Shown here: positions 1 to 11,655 of the stretch, piece after piece
How positions within the stretch are numbered: the first letter of the stretch is position 1
How the letters are laid out: the number at the start of each line of letters is the position of its first letter
Notes under the pieces: model-generated
What the model saw: only the letters and a program-made list of their open reading frames with translations
Databases searched by the model: none
Told to the model about the DNA's origin: nothing
Assembly: GCA_001662425.1 (NCBI GenBank)
Contig: BDDC01000289.1
Span: 8,720-72,719 of the forward strand
Length of the DNA stretch: 64,000 bases
Direction of reading: 5' to 3'
From: Chlamydomonas sphaeroides
Lineage: Eukaryota; Chlorophyta; Chlorophyceae; Chlamydomonadales; Chlamydomonadaceae
Position numbers and translations under genes: made by a program

Positions 1-3000
1 AGGGCGCATGGGGCAGCCGGGCAGCCGCAGCGGAGGGGCCGCGGAGGGGCAGCAGCAGAGCCGCATGGGTGCAGCGACCGCGGCAGGCAGCTTGGGCGGG
101 CGGGGCTGGGGCCCGCAGCGCTGAGCCTTAGAGCTGGGAGCCGCCCACCCAGCGCTGCCCTGCTGGTGCCGCGCCCTCCCCCACCTGGTCAGCCAGGTCC
201 TTGTTCTTGGCCTCCTCCTGGCCCAGCCTGGCCGCCTGAGGTCGGGGCCAGGGACGGAGTGGGGTTCCATGTGGCCAACAGCGACAGGGTCACAGATGTT
301 GTGGGGCGGGAATGGCCTCCGTTGCGCCTGCGCCACCAGTGGCCGCCTCGAGCGAGGCTGCCGCCACACGGCCGCATACCGGACCCGCTGGCACCGACGC
401 AAGCGCCGTCCGGCAGCCAGCCAGCCAGCCAGGTGCGTGGGTGCGGTCCCAGCGCCGCGCCCCTCCCGCCACCGCGAGCCCCTGCTGCCGCACCTGCACG
501 TGGAGCGCCTTCATCTCCTCGTGCAGCTTGTCAATCTCCGCGAGCAGCCGGTCCACCTCCTTCTTGTACCAGCCGATGTGCGTCTCGGCCTGCAGGCAGG
601 AGCGGCAGGCAGGAGCGGCAGGGGCGCCTCTTGCCACAAGCCTCCCGGTGCCCCCACCTTCCGCAGTCCGTGCCTCTTTTCCCGCTCTCGCCCTCCCCCG
701 CCCTCCCCTACAACTATGAAACCGGCATGGCGGCATGAACCGTCACCTTAGCCTAGCGGGCTTGAGCCAGCGCGCTCACCAACCCAACACCGCACACCCC
801 TCACCCCGCCCTCCCGTCAGCCCCACCTGCTGTAGGTTCTCCATGGTGATGCCCAGGTTCTTACGCGCCTCCTCGTCGCTCTTGCGGAAGGTCTCGCTGT
901 CAATGTGCAGCGCCTCCACGCGCTTCTTGAGCGGCGGCAGCTCCTTGACCTGGGGCAGGGCAGGTGGGGTGGGAGCACGTTTGACCGCGCAGCGCCGACG
1001 CCCGCGGGCTCCTTTTCCCGACCCCGACCCCGCCCACCACGACAGCCAGCGACGCATGCACAAGCGCAGCCGCCACGTCCCCACGCGCCGAGTTCCCCCG
1101 GCCTGCCGCACCCTGCCCTCCGCTCGCGTCATCTTCTGCGGGCTTGAGCCAGCGCGCTCACTGCCCCAACCCCAACACAGCACCCCCCTGCCCCCCTCCC
1201 TCCCCCTGCCTGCCGCCCGCCCCACCTGCGCCTGCAGCGCCATGATGGTCTCGTGCTGCACCTTGATGCGCGCCTCGCTGTCCACCGCGGCGGCGCGGTG
1301 CTTGAGCGCGTCCGACTGCGGCGGGCGGCGGTGGGTATCTTGGCGGGACGGAGCCGGGCCGGGCGGGTTCAGGCGGGCGGCGACAGGGCTAGCGAGGCGC
1401 CCCAGCAGCAGCAGCAGCACCCTGACCCTGCCACAGCCCGGGAAATCTTGCTGAGGCCCTGCTTTACATGGGGCTCTGCGAGAGGTCCCCTGCCCGGGGC
1501 TGCTTCGTCCCCGTCGGGCCTTGGCCGCCGCTTCGGCCCAGGCCGCCGGGCCTGGTCCGCGCCCACCTGCGTCTGGCGCAGGTCGTGCTCCAGGGCGGAC
1601 ACCCGCATGTCGGCGATCTCCTTCTCCCGCAGCATGCGGGCCTCCGTGGTGCGCGCGTCGTACAGGTCTTTCTGCGGGCGCAACCAGACCAGGGACACGA
1701 GCAGGCGGGAGGGGGCCGAGCGAGGCCGTCAGCGCGTGCGGCGGCGGCGCGCACGCGCCAGGCAAGCGACACGGAGGAAGTCCTGAGTGGCCAGCTAGAG
1801 CGCCGTGCCGTGCGTCACGGGCGTGCAGCTGCCGTACCGCACCATACCTGCAGCTTCTTGTTGGCATCGCGCTCCTCCTCCAGCTTGACCTTTGTGGAGC
1901 GCACCTGCCGGCCCAGGTCCTCCTGCGCACCCACAGAAACCGGCCCACCAAGTGCTCACTGCTCACAGTGCATTCCAGCCCCAGCCCAGCCCCCACAGTC
2001 CCTGCAGTACACACGCCACAGCCCGCTCGCCGCCGCCCAGCATCAGCCATCTCGGAAGCCCGGGCCCTTCCCCGTACGCCCCTCGCCGGCCCCCATCGCA
2101 GCCTCTGTACACGCGCACCATCTGCACACCTCCTTCCCTCCGGTACGTGCATCTGCCGTACCTGGCTGCCGTACAGCAGCGCCAGCTGCTGCGTGGTCAT
2201 GCCAAGCACGCGCTGCGCTGCGCCCAGGGGCCCGCCGTTCTCCCAGCCCTTGTCGTTGATGCCGGGCATTCCTTCCATGCCCTGCGGTGCGCAGCCAGCA
2301 TTGCCGAACACTCAAAAAGACAGTCAGAGCCATGTGTGCGGTGAGTCAAACTCATCAGCACCACAAGCAGCCTTACCTGCAGCGTCATGGTGCGTGCCAC
2401 CAGCTTGACCAGCTCGTTGAGCGACTGGAGCTGAGGGGCAGGCGGGGGAGGCAGGAAGAGGAGGAGGCGGCAGGTTGTGTGCTGTGTCCTTGGCCAGCGC
2501 CAGGGAGGAGCCGAGGGAGAGCGCGGGCGGGCAAGCGGCTAGGCGACGTCGGACCTCGCCAAGTCCTCGCCCCCCCCCCCGCCCCACACGCCACAGCAAG
2601 CACCGCCACCCCGCCCCACCCCGCCGCAACACCCGCACCTCGCGCTCATGCTGCTCGCGCTTGGTCTCCTCCAGCCGCCTGCCCGCCACCGCGTCCGCCA
2701 GCTCATGCCGCATGCGCCGCAGCGCCGACTCCGCCTCGCCTGTGGCCTTGCCGAACGCCTGCTCGCTGGCCTCCAGCGCGCCGCGGACGTCGGCCAGCGC
2801 GCTCTGCGCCGTCTGCAGGCTCTCCTCCACCTCCGTCAGCCGGGCGGTGCGGACCTGCGCGAGCGGGGGGACACGCCGCCGGCACGGTCAGGCAGAGAGC
2901 AGCAGGGAGGGCGCCGCACGGGCTGGCGGACTTTGGGCGGGTTGGGCACGTGGTTGCAGGCGGCACAGGCTGGCTGGCTCGAAGGACCCGGAGGTTGCTG

Positions 3001-6000
3001 GCGCGGGGCCACCCAGAACGCGCTCCAAGCAGGGCTGGGAGCGGCAAGATGATCCCCGAAGGCCCCCGGGCATGCCCGGGCCCCGGCCCCCAGGGCACGG
3101 CCGCACCCGCAGCTCATCCTCCAGCTCCGCTGCGCGGGCCTGCTCGTGCGCCAGCTCGGCCCGCAGCTCCGCGGCGGCCGCCTCGTACTGCTCCGTCACT
3201 CGGCCCACCTGCACGCGGGGAGAGCGCAAGCGAGCCAGGGGTGCGTTGGGATTTCAAGACATATGGACAGGCGAGAAGGGTTGGGTGATTGGTTCGGGGG
3301 TAGCGGCTGCCGGCTCCTTCATGCGCCTCCTGCGACAGCCGCCCTCCTCGGCCCCCCCACCCACCCACCTTGCCCAGGCCAGGGGGCCCCGACATAAACA
3401 GCAACCCAAGGCGACAACCAGGAAACCCGATTGGCGCCGCCAGCCCTTCACATCCTCGTGCGGGCTACAGCCAGCGCGCTCACTGTCCTCACACTGCACC
3501 TCTCTCCCTCCTCGCCCGCCCCCCACCTTGCCCAGCGCCACGGCCTGCTCGCGGTGCTGCTCGCGGAGCGCCGTCACCGCCGCCTCCAGGTCGCGGACCT
3601 GCGCACACCCCAGGGGCACGGGGTGGAGCACCTAGCAGCGGGCCCCAGCTACAGCACGGCTGCATTGGGCCCTTGGCGTTGCTTGCAGGGCCGCGAGCGG
3701 CGTCGCGCTCCCCCGCTGTGGTACCACAGCTCTGCAACCAGGGTCCCGGGGTGGGTGGGCCCGTGGTGCTGTGTTGCGTCGCTCTGCCGCCGCGGCCCGC
3801 ACACCTGCTGCCGCTGCGCCACGACCAGGATCTCGTTGCCCTCGTACTGCTGCCGCATGCGCGCCAGCGCCTCCTGCAGCTCCCTGATCTGTACGACAGG
3901 ATGTACGGCAGGGTACGGCAGCACAGGCCTTTGTAGCGGGCGCATGGACCGCCACGGGCAGCCGCCGCGGCAGGCGGGCAGGCCGGCAGTGGTGCTTACG
4001 GTGCCGGGCCCGGCTTGGCGGATCCCGGCTTGGCGGGTCCTGGCTTGGCGGATGGAGCAAGCAGGTGCTGGTCAGCTGCTCGAGAGCGCTCACCTCCTCG
4101 CGGCTGTTCTGCGTCTGCTGGCGAGCCGCCTCGGCGGCAGCAGCGGCCACCGTCGCCTCCCGCCGCGCCTCATCCACCTGTGGCGACACCAAGCAGGGCA
4201 CGGCGACAGTGACCCCTCGAGCAGCTGCCTATCGCCGGTGCCCGGTCCGGTCCGTCTCCACCAGGCGCCAGCACTCCTCACCTTATCCTCCATGCTGCCT
4301 CGCTCGCCCTCGAACCGCTCGTTGGCGGCGCGGTGACGCAGCCACTCCTCCTCCTGCCTGCACACACAGGCCCCCGCACAAGCCCCAAAAGAATACCAGC
4401 AATCAGCAGGGGCCGGCAGCCGTGCGGCCGCGTTGGCCTTGCCCGGGCATCGGTCCTGGCACGCAACCCGACCACCAGCGCTGCCGAACGCCTGCGTGTG
4501 CGCCAAGCACAACCCCTGCGGCCTCCCCCCATGACGCGCCCCACCGGTGCAGCAGCTCCTTGGCTGCGGCCAGCTGCTGCTCCGCCGTTTTGCGCGCCGC
4601 CACCTCGCCCGCCAGCGCCGCGTCCGCCAGCGCAAAGCGCCGCTCCGCCGCCGCCGCCGCCTGCTGCGCCGCCACCAGCTGCATCGCCAGCGCCGCCGCG
4701 GAGCCGGAGCCCGAGGCCGCGGCCGAGCCCTCGGCGGACGGCGCCGCGCCGCCGGCGCCCTGTCGCGGCGTGCACGGGAGCACGAGCCACAGGGAGGGCG
4801 CAGGTGGGTGGTGCGTTTGCCCATTTATGCGACGGGCAGACGTAGGCGATGGCACAGGCGCAGGCACAGGCACACCCAAGTTCACAGCGTGTCGTGATGC
4901 CTCCCCGGCGCCCGGCCCGGCGCCGCACCTCGCGCTCCGCCGCCACCGCCGCCCACTGGCCGGACAGCTCCACGGCCCTCGCCTCCGCCGCCAGCGCCCC
5001 CCTCAGCGCCACCAGCCCCGCCTGCTGCTCCGCCAGGGCGCCCAGCAGCTCGCCGCGCTCCTGCGCGGAACAGGAACACGGCGGGAGGTAAGGCGAGCCG
5101 TCAGGGGGGCTGCAGTGCGAACGGCCAGGGCTTGGCGGCGCTGGCCGCAGCCTCACCAACGCCGCCGGCCCCCTGCCCCCATTCGTATCGAGCGCGTGTG
5201 TCTGTGCCTCGCCGCACCTTGCACTCGGCCGACACCTGCCGCCGCAGCTCCTCCATGGCCACGCCCACCACATACAGCGCCGCGTCCGCCAGCTCGCCGC
5301 CAGCCGCCAAGCGGCCGCCGTCGGCCGCCACCGCTGGCGCGCCCTCGGCCGCGGCCTCGGCCGCCGCCTGCTGCTGGCGTGCGGCCGCCGCTGCGGACAC
5401 CTGCTGGAGCGTCTCCGCCACCCAGGCCTGAGGTGTGGAGCGGGGCGGAGGCGGGGCACGGGCGGCAGCGCTGCTGGGTGGTTGCGTGCGGCGCTGCCAG
5501 CGGTGCGCCGGGCGGGTTCTGAGGATGGTTTCGTGTGGCGCGCAAGCCGAGGGGCACCCGCCGGCGGCCGCGTTCGCACTCGCCTGCAGCTGCAGCGCGT
5601 CCTCTCGCCGGCTGGGTCGCAGCGCCGGCAGCGCACCGCGCCTGCGATCAAGGCAACGGCCACCATACGGCGTCAGGCCACTGCAGGCGAGGCGCATGCG
5701 CAGCCGCATGACACACGCTGCAGGCGCTGCAGGGCCCGCCGGTCCCCGGCCAGGGCCCGGGGCTGTAACCCCAGCCCAAGCCGTGCGGCGCACCGAGGCA
5801 CGCCGCCCGACCCCGCGAGCTCGCCGCCCTCCGTGCCACCCGCAGTCTCCACTGCTGCGGCGTAGGTTTGGCCGCTCTCCGTGCCCCGCACAATCTGCCG
5901 GACCCAGCCCAGCTTGTCGTCAGGGGCGCCGGCGGCGCCGGTGGCGCGCGACGCAGACAGCGCACGGTCCAGTGCCCGGGCAGAGGCGGGGCGTCCGCCG

Positions 6001-6820
6001 CCGCCGCCGATGGCTGACGGGGCCACCGCTGCCGCTGCCGCGGCTGCGGCTGAGGGCGGCAGGCTTTCCAGGGCGGCCCTGCAGGCGGAGCGGGTGTGGG
6101 AGCTCGGGTCGGCTCATGGGGCGGCCGCAGCTGCCATGTCGCCACGCCAAACAGGACGGCCAATGTACAGCCTGGCGCAACTTACGCTAGCATTGTCTGG
6201 GTCTGCACTTCCCGGGCGTGGAGGGCTGTTTCGAGAGTGTCTAGCACGCCCTCTGCTGCAGCGCGCAACGCGGCCGTCGCCGGCGGATGTGCATCGCCGC
6301 CGGGCGGCACCGGCGGCGGCCACGCAATGGTGCTGCCGGCGCCGCCCGGCCCAGACGCCGCCAAGGCGCCATACACCAGGGCGCCCGCCCCTGGCACGGC
6401 CGTGCCTGGTCGCGAGGGCGCGCCCGGTAGGGGCGTCCCCAGTAGCACGGCCGTGGTCAGGGCGGTCAGGGGCCGCGCCGGGGAGCCGGGCGGCGGCACT
6501 GCCGCGGAGAGCGTTGCCGAAGGGCTGAGCCTGCCGCTGGCCTCGAACAGCGCACCGCGCAAGGCTGCTCCATGAGGGCCCGGTACGCACGGTGGGTAAG
6601 GCTGGGGTCAAGGCAGGGCTTGGCATGCGGCCTGACGGGCTACTGCACTTGGCAAGGCGGGCCCAGGACAGGCGTGACGCCAAAGCGGCAGAGCGGCATG
6701 CACGTGCTTACCTGCAAGCCCGTGGCCTCGGTCGTCTGTGCCGGCGCCAGGGGTAACGTCGAGCGGCCCTATGGGCCCCGCCCTGGCGGGGATGGCCGGA
6801 AGAGTCGTCGGAGCTGGCAT
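1..6820 (-). CDS. Large coiled-coil protein (3' end beyond window)
   Basis: About 21 exons join in phase from the ATG at 6820-6818. Exons, high to low: 6712-6820, 6186-6564, 5794-6078, 5584-5641, 5218-5427, 4929-5060, 4545-4759, 4282-4357, 4094-4177, 3805-3888, 3527-3598, 3107-3208, 2639-2854, 2377-2430, 2162-2281, 1848-1922, 1567-1671, 1226-1315, 827-949, 494-589, 185-235. A further exon, roughly 1-121, is likely but its frame is unsure. The model gives at least 912 residues. The first ~270 are Ala/Pro/Gly-rich and probably disordered; the rest is almost continuous heptad-type coiled coil (for example MEESLQTAQSAL and AEIDKLHEEMKALHVQ). Most exons are phase 0 and a multiple of three long. 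No catalytic motif is visible. A centriole, basal-body or cytoskeletal role is only a guess from composition; I do not recognise the family. The intron after 5584-5641 appears to use a GC donor. Confidence 0.8.
756..790 (-). repeat. Shared intronic block, copy 1
   Basis: This lies inside the intron between exons 827-949 and 494-589 of the coiled-coil gene, about 40-70 nt past the donor. Read on the minus strand it contains GTGAGCGCGCTGGCTCAAGC, preceded by a G/T-rich run. Close matches occur at 1138-1178, 3460-3496 and 30906-30940, also in introns. Confidence 0.6.
1138..1178 (-). repeat. Shared intronic block, copy 2
   Basis: This is the closest match to copy 1. It lies in the intron between exons 1226-1315 and 827-949 of the same gene, at a similar distance from the donor. 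The match continues into the upstream TGTTGGGGTTGGGG-like run. Confidence 0.6.
3460..3496 (-). repeat. Shared intronic block, copy 3
   Basis: This lies in the intron between exons 3527-3598 and 3107-3208 of the coiled-coil gene. The GTGAGCGCGCTGGCT core is identical to the other copies; the flanks are more diverged. Confidence 0.5.
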
Positions 6821-7324
6821 CCCGCCCGCTATCCTCTGTTGAGCGAGCAGGCCCTCTATGCTTTGCTACGCGCAGCTCGGGCGCTGGGCAGCGCCCAGCG
6901 ACGAGCGGGGGACGTCCGCATGCGCCCGGTTAGCACTGTGCGTGGGGACGATAAGATAATCAGCTTGGTTGGTCCAACACTAGTAGTTATCACTGTGTAG
7001 TGGAGGTATTCGCAAGCCCAGCGGCCTCGAAGGCACAAAAGCCTGCAGTTACAGCTCGCACGTAAGTCGTTATGATAGGGTTGTCTGTCTTGCTGCGTTG
7101 TGATGCTCGCTCGGCTCCTCGGAAGTTTTCGGGGACACCGCGATCGCTAAAGCAGTTGCTCCATTCTTCCTATGTGCTCCGTTTCCGCACACACCACCAC
7201 AAGCAGCTACCTCGCTGAATAGTTTTGTTCATATAATACTTGCATAGCAACGGAGAGGGCCTGGAAGGATTGCGTGTCGCGACCAGCCCTACAGCCGGCC
7301 ACGCAAGGCGTGTCGGGTGGCACG
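6821..7324. promoter_or_regulatory. Divergent promoter region, coiled-coil / FAM241-like
   Basis: These 504 bases separate two start codons pointing away from each other, at 6820 (minus) and 7325 (plus). The stretch is less GC-rich than its surroundings, especially 6950-7250. I see no clear TATA box. It must hold both 5' UTRs and promoters unless one transcription start lies inside a neighbouring gene. Confidence 0.5.
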
Positions 7325-8761
7325 ATGGTGAAGATCATCAACGGGGAAATTGTCGCGGGTGCGCGATGTCTAGATGGTGCCGGCAGCGGGCCACAAAGGG
7401 GGTCCAAAGCAGATTGAAGGAGTACTGGTGGCACGATGGCCATGGCTTCCAACCCTCCACTGTTGCCCCGTGCCGCGTTAACAGACGACGACCCACGCCT
7501 GCGCCAACGGACGGAGCCCCCGCCACAGTCGTACGGGTAAGCCCGCGTCCTCGGCACGCCCCAGCGGAGGCACGCGGGCTGCTGCTGACAGCTCACGCCC
7601 CTGGACACCGCCGCAGGCCTCCGCGTGGAGCACCGACGGGCGGCCCGGGCGCCGCCGGCAGGCCCCCAGCCCCCGGGCAGGTCGCTCCTGGCGGCGGCAC
7701 GGGCTTTAACCTCAACGCGCCGCCGCTGCGTACGGTGCCCCCGCTGCCCGGCACCGAAGCTATCATGGGGCTGCCAGGTGCGCCGTGCTGCCGGCACCTA
7801 CTAACTTAACCAGACAACCCGCCAGCTTCAATTTGCCTTGCAACCATCCACCATCGCCCGCTGCTGACCGTGTCGCCAGACGTGGAAATCTTTGGCGTGC
7901 GGGTGACGGCGTATGCCGTGCTCGCGGCGGTCGGGCTGGGCATGTTCTTCGGCTGGTGAGTGCCGCGTGCTGGCTAGCGCAAGAGCATGGCCCCGCCCTG
8001 CCGACCCTGAGCTTGTTTCCTGGGCAGGCAGGCGGTTCCAGCGCACTGTCGCAATGCCCAGCCGGCGCAGGCAGCCATGTCGAGCTCGCCAGCTATGTGT
8101 CACTGGTCCCCTTGTCCCTGACCCAAACACTTCCTCGGCGGTGCCCTTCCAGGCGCGGCGTGCTCGTGGCGTGCGTCCTCTGTAAGTCATCTGCCGTCCT
8201 ACGTCCCTGCGGCGCTCGCGACCTCAGCTGGTCGCCCCGATGGCTAGCCGGCGAGCCCACCGCACACAGTCTGAGCGCGTCGCCGCGGCTCCGCCTGCCT
8301 GCTGGGAACCCGTACCCACCCTTGCAGCAGTCGGGCGCTAGCCCCGCCCCACACCCCATCCACGCGCCCTTGCCCCATGCCCCCACTCCCCAGACTACGT
8401 GTACCTAGCGAACCAGGGCAACCAGGCGCCGGCCGGCGCCCAGCAGCAGCCCGGCGGCCAGGGCCAGGCGGCGCAGGGCCAGGCGGCGCAGGGTGGCAAC
8501 CCCATGGACCTGCTCACCAAGTACTTCAACGGCCCGCAGCCGCCCTCGCGCAGGGGCCAGGGCCAGGGGCGGCCGGGCGGCGCAGGGCCCAGCGGCGGCC
8601 AGCCCTCGCAGGGGCCTTACGCGCAGGGCGGTGGCTACGGCGGGGCCCAGGGCGAGGCGGAGGGTGAGGATGCGGCGCCACGGTGGCGCGGCGGAGGCGA
8701 CGGGGGTAGCGACCCGTGGTCGGCGTTCAAGGGTCGCGGCAACAAGCTGGGCGGGAAGTGA
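7325..8761 (+). CDS. FAM241/DUF4605-like small membrane protein
   Basis: Six exons join in phase: 7325-7358, 7485-7536, 7617-7777, 7880-7955, 8153-8181, 8394-8761, giving 239 residues. The N-terminus MVKIINGEIVADDDPRLR closely resembles the start of animal FAM241 (formerly C4orf32/C10orf35) proteins, which begin with a similar ...GEIVQDDDPR motif. Two adjoining hydrophobic stretches follow at about residues 88-107 and 108-122 (AYAVLAAVGLGMFFGW, GVLVACVLYYVYLA). Residues 123-239 form a Gln/Gly/Pro-rich tail with short repeats, ending in SDPWSAFKGRG. The animal proteins I know end soon after the membrane segment, so the long tail is unusual. The family has no firmly established biochemical role; an endomembrane location is inferred. 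It is divergent from the coiled-coil gene and has TGTAA at 8859. Confidence 0.85.
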
Positions 8762-8858
8762 AGGGGGATGGGCGATGCCGGCGAGCAGTGAGCCGCATGC
8801 GGGGTTGCTGGCGGGCGCGTTTCCCTGCTTTCAACGGCATGCTGTTTGATCACTTAAT

Positions 8859-8863
8859 TGTAA
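8859..8863 (+). terminator. TGTAA polyadenylation signal of the FAM241-like gene
   Basis: TGTAA occurs 98 nt after the stop codon at 8759-8761. This pentamer is the usual poly(A) signal in chlorophycean algae; its use here is inferred. Confidence 0.55.
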
Positions 8864-10512
8864 GATGCCATCGACGTGCGCGCATGCTGGCTTGGCCTGG
8901 TAATTGTCAGGGCGAAGGAGCCCGCTGGTCAGACGCCCTGCTCTGGTCTCGCTGTGCTGACAGGGCTGGCAGGAGGGCAGGCACATAATGTGGCTGCGCG
9001 ACAGCTATGGCGGGGAAACCTGCCCGGACCTGCCATGGCAAGCTCAACCGCAGCACGGAACGGAACCCTGCTGCAGGACCTGACTAGTTGTTTACATGCG
9101 CCTCGACCTCACCACCGCCGCGAGCAGCCGTGTCCAGCCCCGATATGTGTAACCCTAAACTCGACACAGTTGTCCCGCCCGAGATCGGGGTTTGGGGCGC
9201 ACGGCGAAGCCGCAATCCCATCCCACCCTCGGGCTCCTAACGTCACTCGTCGGGCCAGTGTCACGACACATCATGCCGCCGCAGCCTAATCACGCACAAC
9301 TGCAAAACAAACACGTTATTGAGCGGACAGCCAGCAGCCGTGCACCGCTGAGCGCGCCCCGAGCACTTAAAACCTCCCCAGCTGCGCATGGGTGCATGGC
9401 TTGCCCCAAAGGAGGCCACCCAGACCCAGCACATACCCAGGGCCAAGCAGCAGCGCACTCACTGTGTCGCGCGCCTGCATGCCCCGGCCAGCCGCCTGCC
9501 CGCCGCCAGCCACACAAACATCCAGCGGCGTCTATGCCTCTGTATCCACAGCCGCCTGCTTCAACACCGCACTGCCGCCTCACACTGCCCTCCAAGGATC
9601 TTCCACGCAGCTTCGCGCTGGCCCCGGCATCAAGCTGCCCAACACACTTGCGCGAGCAATACGCTCGGGCCGCGCACCGAAGCAATGCTCACAACCCTCC
9701 CTCTGCCAACCCGAGCCGCGCCAGGTTTGCGGGGTGGCGCAAGCGCACGGCTGTGACCAGCCAGCAGACCGCAGCACACCTAGGATGGAACCCCTCCACA
9801 CAACACGCACTCACACAACGCGCTGCACAGCAACGCCCGGCCTCCACGCTCAAGCACGGGACCCACTACACAGGAACACGCGCACAACCAGTTCCAACTA
9901 AAAAGCAATAGCACGAGGCTGGGCACGCGGGCAGGATCGCGGGAGGCGGCCGCATGGAGCCCCTGTGCTGCTAGCCCGCACCGCAAGCTCCAGAGTCCCT
10001 GGGACTAACTCGGTCATGTGTAGCGCCCCCTCTGCCGGTACCAATGTACGCCGAGGCGCCAGCTCCTCCCAATCGTACACGTCGGCCGCTTGCGCCCTCG
10101 GGCCGCACGAGACGCGCCCATACACGCACCCTTACTCCCAACGCACCCGCCGCCCGATGCCTCACACACACCGATCCCTTTCCTGCGTTCTTCATGTCAC
10201 CGGCAAGGCCGGTTGCGCCACACCCCAGGGAGCATGCCGCGAGCTGCCCCAGCTGCGCCGCTAGCGCGACGGCAGAGCTGTCCCTCTGCGCGCCCGAATC
10301 TGCGCGCCCGAAGCTCCGCGCCCCCGCCGCAAGACGCGCGCTGGTGCAGTGCCGCGCGGGGGCTGCGGGCCTGCAGCCGAGTGCGCATGACGCGACTCCG
10401 CTGCGTCTCCACAAAACCATCACGCGGCGCAGATCCAGCTGCTGCTCTGAGAGCAGCGTGTGCTCCCGGTGAGGTGTCGCCCGTCAGAGCGCCAATGCCT
10501 AGACCGCCAGGG
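8864..10512. other. Intergenic, no gene supported
   Basis: These 1.65 kb lie between the convergent ends of the FAM241-like and HPt genes. Open frames exist on both strands but none has splice-compatible partners, a recognisable domain or a convincing start. The only recognisable content is a short MITE fragment at about 9366-9427. The 3' UTR of the HPt gene must lie in the right part; no clear TGTAA was found close to its stop. Confidence 0.5.
9366..9427 (+). repeat. Terminal fragment of the MITE family
   Basis: About 60 bases match the outer end of the inverted arms at 12774 and 52087 (core CCCCAGCTGCGCATGGGTGC). No second arm or internal region is present, so this is a degraded or partial copy. 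Confidence 0.65.
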
Positions 10513-11655
10513 TTACCCTCCCATGCCCGCCAGCAGCTGCTTGCGCTGCTGCTCCAGAGCCATGAACATGTCCAGCCGGCTCTTGAGCTGCACGGGCAGA
10601 GGTTGGGGGCAGGTCGCTCAACAGCTCAGCGAGGCGATGGGTGAGCCATGGCATGCGACTACACGCCCGCATGACACACTGGATCTAAGAAGTCCCAGCA
10701 GTAGGTGCCCATCCCATGCCCATGCCCTCGTCCCATAGGACCAGGCCCTCGGCGCTCATCCGAAACACCCCTGCGACGGCTCGCGTCCCGGCCCGAACCC
10801 CGCCCAAGCAGCAGTACGCCCAGCGAGCCCACTGCCCACCGCCCCCCCCCCCCACGCACCAGCAGGTAAGCGTCCCTCAGAGTCCCCATGAGCGCGAGGC
10901 ACATGGCCTGGTTGTGGGCCTGGCAGCCCTCGCGCATGCGGATGCACAGCTGCGCGATCGTGGCGGCGCCCAGGCTGGCGCTGCTACCCTTGAACTGGTG
11001 GACCTGGGGCCACAGGCGCGAGGGGGAGGAGGGGGACCGAGCGGGGTTGGAAGGGTGTGGCGCAAAAGGGGCGTGCGCAGCGTGCGGTGGGTTACGGGTA
11101 GCGTGGGCGCGCCCGTGTGGCGGTGGCGGTGGCGCGGGGAGCGAGGTTGGGTTGTTGAGCGGAATGAGGCTAAGCGCTGCGGATCGGGCGTGATGGCGAG
11201 GTGCAGTATGCGTGCGCCGGCTGTTGCCGAAGACTGGTATGGCGCAGCTACGGGCACTGGAGAGCAGCCCTGAGTACGCTGCTGCCATAAATACGCCAGG
11301 CCCTGTATGCGTTCTCAACGGCGTTGCGCCACCTGCCGGGCACCGGCTTGTGCCCAGGGTCGTCACGCCCACGCCCCTCGCAGGCACGCCGGCACCGGCT
11401 CCAGAGCGCGCTCACCAGTTGGTCCAACTCCTTGAAGTCCGGGTCCGGTGAGCTCAGCATGGCGCCCATCCTGTCTATCTTTTGGACAGAGTCCTCAAAG
11501 TACAGTTGCACGACCTCCGCGACGAAATCAGGATTGGTTTCGTCTTGGAGCTGCATCAACTGCGTGAACTGCTCATCAAGGATGCCTTCGTGCTGTAGTT
11601 GTTGCAGCAAGTTGTCGATGTTCTGGCAGACTGCAGCCACTTGCGCCTCAGCCAT
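10513..11655 (-). CDS. Histidine-containing phosphotransfer (HPt) protein
   Basis: Three phase-0 exons (11416-11655, 10860-11003, 10513-10587) encode 152 residues, the usual length of plant AHP-type HPt proteins. The family signature is present: DEQFTQLMQLQDETNPDFV near the start, FFEDS-like YFEDSVQKI, and the phospho-acceptor context HQFKGSSASLGA with His82. The C-terminus ends in LEQQRKQLLAGMGG. Such proteins relay phosphate between hybrid histidine kinases and response regulators in multistep two-component signalling, moving between cytosol and nucleus. The conserved His, Lys and Ser-Ser residues suggest an active relay rather than a pseudo-HPt. No kinase or regulator is adjacent. Confidence 0.93.

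Noticed and set aside
776..786. GTGAGCGCGC as an alternative splice donor for exon 827-949
   Set aside because: It would leave two extra bases and break the frame with the next exon, while the GTGGGG donor at 826 keeps phase 0.
776..2311. Minus-strand open frame of 511 codons
   Set aside because: It reads straight through introns of the coiled-coil gene; only pieces of it match phase-consistent exons.
4065..5522. Plus-strand open frame of 485 codons
   Set aside because: A low-complexity Arg/Pro/Ala shadow antisense to coiled-coil exons, caused by high GC content.
9148..9160. Telomere-like CCCTAAA
   Set aside because: A single occurrence without repetition, so not an interstitial telomeric array.
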